Shown piece by piece: positions 59,785 through 64,000 of a DNA stretch of 64,000 bases. The notes beneath the pieces are model-generated. The model was not told the DNA's origin, did no database searches, and worked only from the letters and a program-made list of their open reading frames with translations. The position numbers and the translations under genes were made by a program. The DNA comes from an uncultured Clostridia bacterium (lineage in GTDB: Bacteria; Bacillota; Clostridia; Saccharofermentanales; Saccharofermentanaceae). The first letter of the stretch is position 1. Each line of letters begins with the position of its first letter. The DNA is taken from positions 1 through 64,000 of the forward strand of contig CAJOLL010000001.1 in NCBI GenBank assembly GCA_905235455.1, written 5' to 3'.

Positions 59785-61905
59785 TTATATCACCTCATTA
59801 ATATAGATTTCTACGCGCGTCTCAATTAGCTCGATGCATTCTTCGAGACTTCTGTCTCCATAAAAATACGGATTTGCTTCTTCACAAACAATGTCATAGA
59901 TCTCAGTGCTCATAAAATTATCGCATACTACCGTCTGATGTAGTATGTCATCATATTCTCTGAATAGTTCTTCTTTACTTTCGTCGGATACAGAAGTTTT
60001 CGCTTCTGCATATGAGTTGAACTCCTCTTCCATCCTCTGATATAAAGCGCTATTTCGAACAGGATTGTCAGTAACAAGAGACTGGCATTCGTCAGACAAA
60101 ACAAATTCAATGAATTCCCATGATTCATCTACATATGGAGATAAAGCTGATATAGCATATATGTTTCTTGCAGAGTAAGGAAGTTCTCCCGGTGCATTGG
60201 GATAACCGACCCAGACAATGTCTTGTGTTTCATATTTCTCATAAAGATAGTTTCGAAGTCCGTTAAATTGTTCAAAATCCAACATTATCGTTTTATCTCT
60301 CAATTCACGATAACTACTATGGATCCACGGCTCGCTGGCACCGAAATCATTGACCCACTTCAACAATTTTCTGAACGAGTCCTGATGGAAATCACAATCG
60401 CCTTTTTCATAGTTAACATATTTGTTTATATCCATTGATAGCATCGAATAAATCAGATCTTCCCTGGTGTAGACACCTTGTGCATAAGATCCGTCATCGA
60501 ATGTTGCAAATGTTTTATAAAACGAATTATAATCCCATACGTTAATTCCTTCCATAGTTTCGTTCAGAGCAGAAAAACAGTTAATTGAAAAATCCGTGCA
60601 AATAACATACGGCGTCTCTTGATGCAATGTCAAAACACCATAATTGAACTCGTCCTCTTGGCCGGATACAAAACTGTTTAAATCAATCAGATAATCATCT
60701 TTACAAAAATCACGAAGATCCAGATCTCTATATTTATCGAAATAAATATCCGGAGTTTTTCCGCTGGCTACTTCCAGTCGGATCTTTTCCCCGATTCGCT
60801 TTGAAACAGGTTGATCAGAACTACCTTGAACCTCATCATAATAATCTCGTAAAACATAATGGCAGGAAGGATTTCCTTCATTCATTGTTTCAAGTGCATA
60901 CATCAGACAGGGATCAGAACGCAAATCACATCCGGCAATAGTAATAATTTTCTTGTTTGGATATGGATCTTTGTTTGAAGGAACAAGTTTAAATAACGTA
61001 CATTGGGCAGAATACATAGAATAAGAAAGAAAGTACAGTATTCCGGAATCACATATTTGGATGCGTTTGGGAATACATGATAAATTCAGATCGTCCCATT
61101 GTAATACAGGATCAGGCACACCTAATTCAAATAATCCATTATTATTAACCCAAAGAATCTTATCACCACAAGCAAATATATCTAATGCATCTGAAGGACA
61201 ATCTTTTACTTTAACGATTTCTTGATTGATTACCTCATATAATGCTGTATTGCCAACATCAAATAAAAGTATCCTCTCATTTGAACATATAATCTCCGCA
61301 TTGGACAATTCTAAATCAAAGCTATACTTAGATGAACCATCACTATTGAAAGCAATGAATTCAGTTTGTCCATAACAATCAGCAGTCAATAAAATTGTGT
61401 CGTCATCAAGAACTGTCAAATCCAATAACTGCGATATTATGTGTGATGAAACAAGTTGAATAGTACTCTTCAATTCACCTTCTTGAGAGAAAAAGGCACA
61501 GAAAGGAGAATATTCTCCGTTACCCCCCTCGTATAAAAGACCAGAAATGCAAACATCACCACGATGAGTAACATAAACCAAATCAACACTGTCAATGTTC
61601 TCGATTGTTTCACATACATCTACATTCGATCTACAATTACCCAGATTATCGTAATATGAAAAGAAAAACCTAGGGGATGATTCTTGACACTCATAGCGCA
61701 GGAATACGCAGCCATCACTCACCAGTGCTTCATCTATGATATTCTCATCATCAAACACCCGCTTTTCTATCTGATAATACGGGGACCAATTGAGTTGGTT
61801 ATCACTCAAAATACTCGTACTGTTTTCTGATACATTCATACTGCAAGAAGATGCAATTAAAACAATACAAAGAATTAAAACTATGAATCGATATACTCTA
61901 AACAT
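59785..61905 (-). CDS. Large lipoprotein with N-terminal sensor-like region and C-terminal solute-binding domain
   Basis: A 706-residue lipoprotein: signal peptide with lipobox IASSC (Cys20). Residues ~35-310 are strand-rich with repeated short beta units (YVTHRGDVCISGLL, ILLTADCYGQTEFIAFN, KILWVNNNGLFELG), suggestive of a beta-propeller. Residues ~315-700 resemble a family 1 extracellular solute-binding protein (ASGKTPDIYFDKYRDLDLRDF, APGELPYSARNIYAISALSP, SWEFIEFVLSDE). No permease or ATPase genes are adjacent, so it may sense rather than import. AT-rich compared with neighbours. The fusion is inferred from pattern; neither half was checked by search. Confidence 0.75.
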   Translation of the reverse strand: MFRVYRFIVLILCIVLIASSCSMNVSENSTSILSDNQLNWSPYYQIEKRVFDDENIIDEALVSDGCVFLRYECQESSPRFFFSYYDNLGNCRSNVDVCETIENIDSVDLVYVTHRGDVCISGLLYEGGNGEYSPFCAFFSQEGELKSTIQLVSSHIISQLLDLTVLDDDTILLTADCYGQTEFIAFNSDGSSKYSFDLELSNAEIICSNERILLFDVGNTALYEVINQEIVKVKDCPSDALDIFACGDKILWVNNNGLFELGVPDPVLQWDDLNLSCIPKRIQICDSGILYFLSYSMYSAQCTLFKLVPSNKDPYPNKKIITIAGCDLRSDPCLMYALETMNEGNPSCHYVLRDYYDEVQGSSDQPVSKRIGEKIRLEVASGKTPDIYFDKYRDLDLRDFCKDDYLIDLNSFVSGQEDEFNYGVLTLHQETPYVICTDFSINCFSALNETMEGINVWDYNSFYKTFATFDDGSYAQGVYTREDLIYSMLSMDINKYVNYEKGDCDFHQDSFRKLLKWVNDFGASEPWIHSSYRELRDKTIMLDFEQFNGLRNYLYEKYETQDIVWVGYPNAPGELPYSARNIYAISALSPYVDESWEFIEFVLSDECQSLVTDNPVRNSALYQRMEEEFNSYAEAKTSVSDESKEELFREYDDILHQTVVCDNFMSTEIYDIVCEEANPYFYGDRSLEECIELIETRVEIYINEVI

Positions 61906-61921
61906 AATACTGCACCAGAAT

Positions 61922-62002
61922 CTAAGAATTAGAAAACAGTAGCAGCATCAGCATACCCGACTTCAGAGGAAGGAGCATGTTAAGAACTTTATAATTTTTC
62001 AT
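61922..62002 (-). CDS. 26-codon hydrophobic small ORF upstream of the lipoprotein operon
   Basis: ATG at 62002 with GGAGGG 4 nt upstream opens a 26-residue ORF (MKNYKVLNMLLPLKSGMLML...) ending 16 nt before the lipoprotein start. Basic ends and a Leu/Met-rich core suggest a membrane peptide, leader peptide or signal-peptide-like product. The lipoprotein itself has only a weak SD, so coupling through this ORF is likely. Confidence 0.5.
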   Translation of the reverse strand: MKNYKVLNMLLPLKSGMLMLLLFSNS

Positions 62003-62041
62003 AAATCCCTCCGAAAAGAATATTAGAAAGTTTGCTGTTTT

Positions 62042-62070
62042 ATGTTATCAAACGCAAATTATTCGGTCAA
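62042..62070 (-). promoter_or_regulatory. Promoter of the orphan lipoprotein operon
   Basis: On the minus strand TTGACC (62065-62070) and TAACAT (62042-62047), spacing 17 nt, about 40 nt before the small ORF. Confidence 0.7.
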
Positions 62071-62079
62071 CAACAAAAC

Positions 62080-62110
62080 AAAAAAATGGCTGCCCATACG
62101 GACAACCATT
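62080..62110 (-). terminator. Terminator of the DAHP synthase gene
   Basis: Minus-strand stem AATGGTTGTCC / GGGCAGCCATT (two G-U pairs), loop GTAT, followed by a run of seven or more T. It partly precedes the -35 of the next promoter. Confidence 0.9.
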
Positions 62111-62133
62111 CTTAATGCTATTTTTCAGATTGA

Positions 62134-63156
62134 TCAGTTCTTCGGATAAGAACGTTTAACGATCGCTGCCATTTCTTTGACTCTCAGTGCAAGTTCTGCA
62201 TACGCTTCCGGTGTAAGCTGCTGAGCTGCATCTGAAAGAGCATGTTTCGGATCCGGATGAACTTCGATAATGAGACCATCTGCACCTGCTGCAACAGCGG
62301 CGAGAGCCAAAGGCTGTACATACTGTGCTTTTCCTGCAGCATGACTCGGATCAACGATGACCGGAAGATGCGTCTTACCTTTAAGTACCGGAACTGCACT
62401 GATATCCAATGTGGATCTTGTTGCAGTTTCAAATGTTCTGATACCGCGCTCGCACATCATGATGTGGTAATTACCTTCACTCATGATATATTCGGCAGAA
62501 CCGAGCCACTCATCAATCGTTTCCGCAATACCACGCTTGAGCATGACCGGAATACCGGATTTACCGACAGCGGACAAAAGACGGAAGTTCTGTGCGTTTC
62601 TGGCACCGATCTGGATGATATCCAGGTAATTCGATGCATATTCGATATCATTTTCGGAAGTAACCTCACTGATGACCAAAAGACCATAGCGGTCAGCTAC
62701 ACGGCGGAGGATCTTAAGTCCTTCCTTTTCCAGGCCCTGGAAAGCATAAGGAGAGGTTCTCGGCTTATAAGCACCGCCACGCAGGACTTTTACGCCACAC
62801 TCAACCATCTTGGAAGCGACAGCTTCTACCTGCTCTTCACTTTCGACAGCACAAGGTCCTGCCATCATGACGAGTTCTTTTCCACCAAACGTGACATCTT
62901 TTACGTTAAACGACGTGCCTTCCGGACGGAACTGACGGCTGGCGAGCTTATACGACTCCATGATCGGAACGATCTTCTCAACGCCGCTGAGAACTTCAAG
63001 AGAACCGGGAGTCAGCCGCGATTTATCACCGATTACGCCGATGATCAAACGCTCGGAACCTTCGGAGACATGCGCCTTGAGTTCGTTTCTTTCCAAAACG
63101 TCAATAATCTCATGTACCTGAGACTCACTGGCACCCGGTTTTACAACAATAATCAT
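62134..63156 (-). CDS. aroF: 3-deoxy-7-phosphoheptulonate (DAHP) synthase
   Basis: A 340-residue enzyme condensing phosphoenolpyruvate and erythrose-4-phosphate, the entry to aromatic amino acid synthesis. The N-terminal ~70 residues are the ferredoxin-like regulatory domain of the type I-beta (Thermotoga-like) group; the barrel starts at FGGKELVMMAGPCAVES, with GGAYKPRTSPYAFQG, QIGARNAQNF and IVDPSHAAGK active-site blocks. The regulatory domain suggests feedback control by an aromatic amino acid. SD AAGAAGGT; a -10 box TATAAT (minus, 63215-63220) lies upstream. Confidence 0.95.
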   Translation of the reverse strand: MIIVVKPGASESQVHEIIDVLERNELKAHVSEGSERLIIGVIGDKSRLTPGSLEVLSGVEKIVPIMESYKLASRQFRPEGTSFNVKDVTFGGKELVMMAGPCAVESEEQVEAVASKMVECGVKVLRGGAYKPRTSPYAFQGLEKEGLKILRRVADRYGLLVISEVTSENDIEYASNYLDIIQIGARNAQNFRLLSAVGKSGIPVMLKRGIAETIDEWLGSAEYIMSEGNYHIMMCERGIRTFETATRSTLDISAVPVLKGKTHLPVIVDPSHAAGKAQYVQPLALAAVAAGADGLIIEVHPDPKHALSDAAQQLTPEAYAELALRVKEMAAIVKRSYPKN

Positions 63157-63214
63157 ACTTTACCTTCTTTCTCGTGATACTCCATGTACCACACCTACCA
63201 TACTACGAACAAGG

Positions 63215-63220
63215 ATTATA
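63215..63220 (-). promoter_or_regulatory. Possible -10 box for aroF
   Basis: Minus-strand TATAAT 58 nt before the aroF ATG; a weak TTTATT lies 17 nt further upstream. Confidence 0.45.
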
Positions 63221-63253
63221 ACGCATTTCTTCTTTGGAATAAAGAATGTATCC

Positions 63254-64000
63254 TTATTTTATGTTTTCAATAAAGCATTTATAGGCAAGATATGTGAAAT
63301 ACAGATCGATCTTGCTGATGACTTCATAAGGAGCATGCATCGAAAGTACCGGAACACCGCAGTCGATAACTTCCATACCAAGTTTAGCAAGATAAGCAGA
63401 GATTGTTCCGCCGCCGCCTGCGTCGACCTTACCAAGCTCGCCGGTCTGCCACGGGATATCGTTCTCTGCAAAGATCCGGAGAATGGATGCGAAGAATTCA
63501 CTGTTCGCGTCACTGGCACCGGACTTGCCTCTTGCGCCGGTATACTTCTCCATCTTTACGCCCTTGTTGAGATAAGCGGTGTTTCTCTTATCGGAAACAT
63601 TGGCATATTTCGGATCAAATGCATTAGAAACATCTGTGGAAAGCATCTTGGTATTGGCGATGCACTTTCTGTATCCGAGTTCGTCGTAGCCGCCGTTCGC
63701 CTTGGCAAATACTTCGACGAGGAAGTTCTCGTAAAGGCGGGACTGCGCACCGGAATTACCGTAAGATCCGATCTCTTCTTTATCGGAAAGCATGCATACG
63801 CATGTTCTTGCCGGAGCTTCCTGCGCCATCAAAGCCATCAGGGCCGGATAAGCACAGACTTTGTCGTCATGACCGTAAGCAGCGATAAGTGCGCGGTCAA
63901 ATCCGACGTCTCGAGCCTTCATGGCAGGAACGATCTCGATCTCGGCAGAGACAAAATCTTTTTCATCGATACCATACTCGCTGTTAAGAAGCTTCAGGAT
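63254..64000 (-). CDS. M18-family aminopeptidase (5' part outside window)
   Basis: The frame stays open to the window edge, so the N-terminal part is missing; 248 residues are visible. AAYGHDDKVCAYPAL supplies a metal-ligand Asp, LSDKEEIGSYGNSGAQS the catalytic Glu-Glu pair, and the C-terminal VPVLSMHAPYEVISKIDL the last His ligand of M18 (aspartyl-type) zinc aminopeptidases. An internal ATG at 63922 is not a likely start because conserved-looking sequence (SAEIEIVPAMKARD) continues upstream. Cytosolic peptide degradation is the usual role. Confidence 0.92.
   Translation of the reverse strand: MLKLLNSEYGIDEKDFVSAEIEIVPAMKARDVGFDRALIAAYGHDDKVCAYPALMALMAQEAPARTCVCMLSDKEEIGSYGNSGAQSRLYENFLVEVFAKANGGYDELGYRKCIANTKMLSTDVSNAFDPKYANVSDKRNTAYLNKGVKMEKYTGARGKSGASDANSEFFASILRIFAENDIPWQTGELGKVDAGGGGTISAYLAKLGMEVIDCGVPVLSMHAPYEVISKIDLYFTYLAYKCFIENIK

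Noticed and set aside
62242-63177. Plus-strand open frame of 311 codons opposite aroF
   Set aside because: aroF carries all DAHP synthase motifs on the minus strand; the antisense frame lacks an SD and any family pattern.

Overview
The window looks like the chromosome of a low-to-moderate-GC Gram-positive anaerobe of the class Clostridia (Bacillota). The evidence is the miaB-mutS-mutL-miaA-hfq gene order, a pyr operon with PyrR and a PyrK/PyrD-type dihydroorotate dehydrogenase, a T-box leader in front of leuA, a CGAAC-type LexA box, strong Shine-Dalgarno (SD) sites, several TTG/GTG starts, and lipoproteins with Gram-positive-style lipoboxes. Species cannot be named from sequence alone. No CRISPR array, insertion sequence, prophage or rRNA operon was seen.

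Layout. 1-6.9 kb: a carbohydrate ABC uptake operon without an ATPase (binding lipoprotein, two permeases), then a YesL-like membrane protein, an unknown anchored protein and a sialate-O-acetylesterase-like SGNH esterase, as expected for uptake and trimming of acetylated glycans. 6.9-10.8 kb: a lone tyrosine recombinase, aspartate-semialdehyde dehydrogenase, tRNAs (CAT, Tyr, Leu-CAA) and galE. 10.9-29.1 kb: an almost gap-free 18-gene cluster for a surface polysaccharide. It holds an initiating sugar transferase, glycosyltransferases, LicD, an IspD/TarI-like cytidylyltransferase, Wzy- and Wzx-like membrane proteins, and a complete-looking legionaminic-acid-type nonulosonate pathway (LegB, LegC, PtmE, acetyltransferase, LegI, LegG, LegF). 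One glycosyltransferase carries the DDG and HP motifs of bacterial sialyltransferases and could use the CMP-sugar made by LegF.

29.1-34.3 kb: a MoxR/DUF58/VWA/VWA/TPR (Bat-like) membrane module with its own promoter. 34.3-41.4 kb: a PyrR-attenuated pyr operon (pyrR-B-C-F-K-D and a divergent pyrE-like gene) ending in a YgjP-type metallohydrolase. 41.4-47.5 kb: an acyl-CoA synthetase, the TldD/TldE protease pair, and a convergent DacF-like D,D-carboxypeptidase homologue whose SxxK catalytic motif is lost. 47.5-56.7 kb: miaB-mutS-mutL-miaA-hfq, then convergent lexA, with a LexA operator shared by lexA and two divergent small membrane-protein genes. 56.7-57.1 kb is a non-coding stretch with strong nested hairpins.

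57.1-64 kb, minus strand: leuA behind a leucine T-box, a two-lipoprotein operon preceded by a 26-codon hydrophobic ORF (one lipoprotein joins an unrecognised N-terminal sensor-like region to a solute-binding domain), DAHP synthase, and the start-truncated end of an M18 aminopeptidase.

The least ordinary parts are the orphan lipoprotein operon at 59.1-62.1 kb, the lexA-divergent locus, the DacF pseudo-enzyme, the divergent PyrE-like protein and the structured intergenic region at 56.7-57.1 kb. Function names come from motif recognition by eye; no database search was run.
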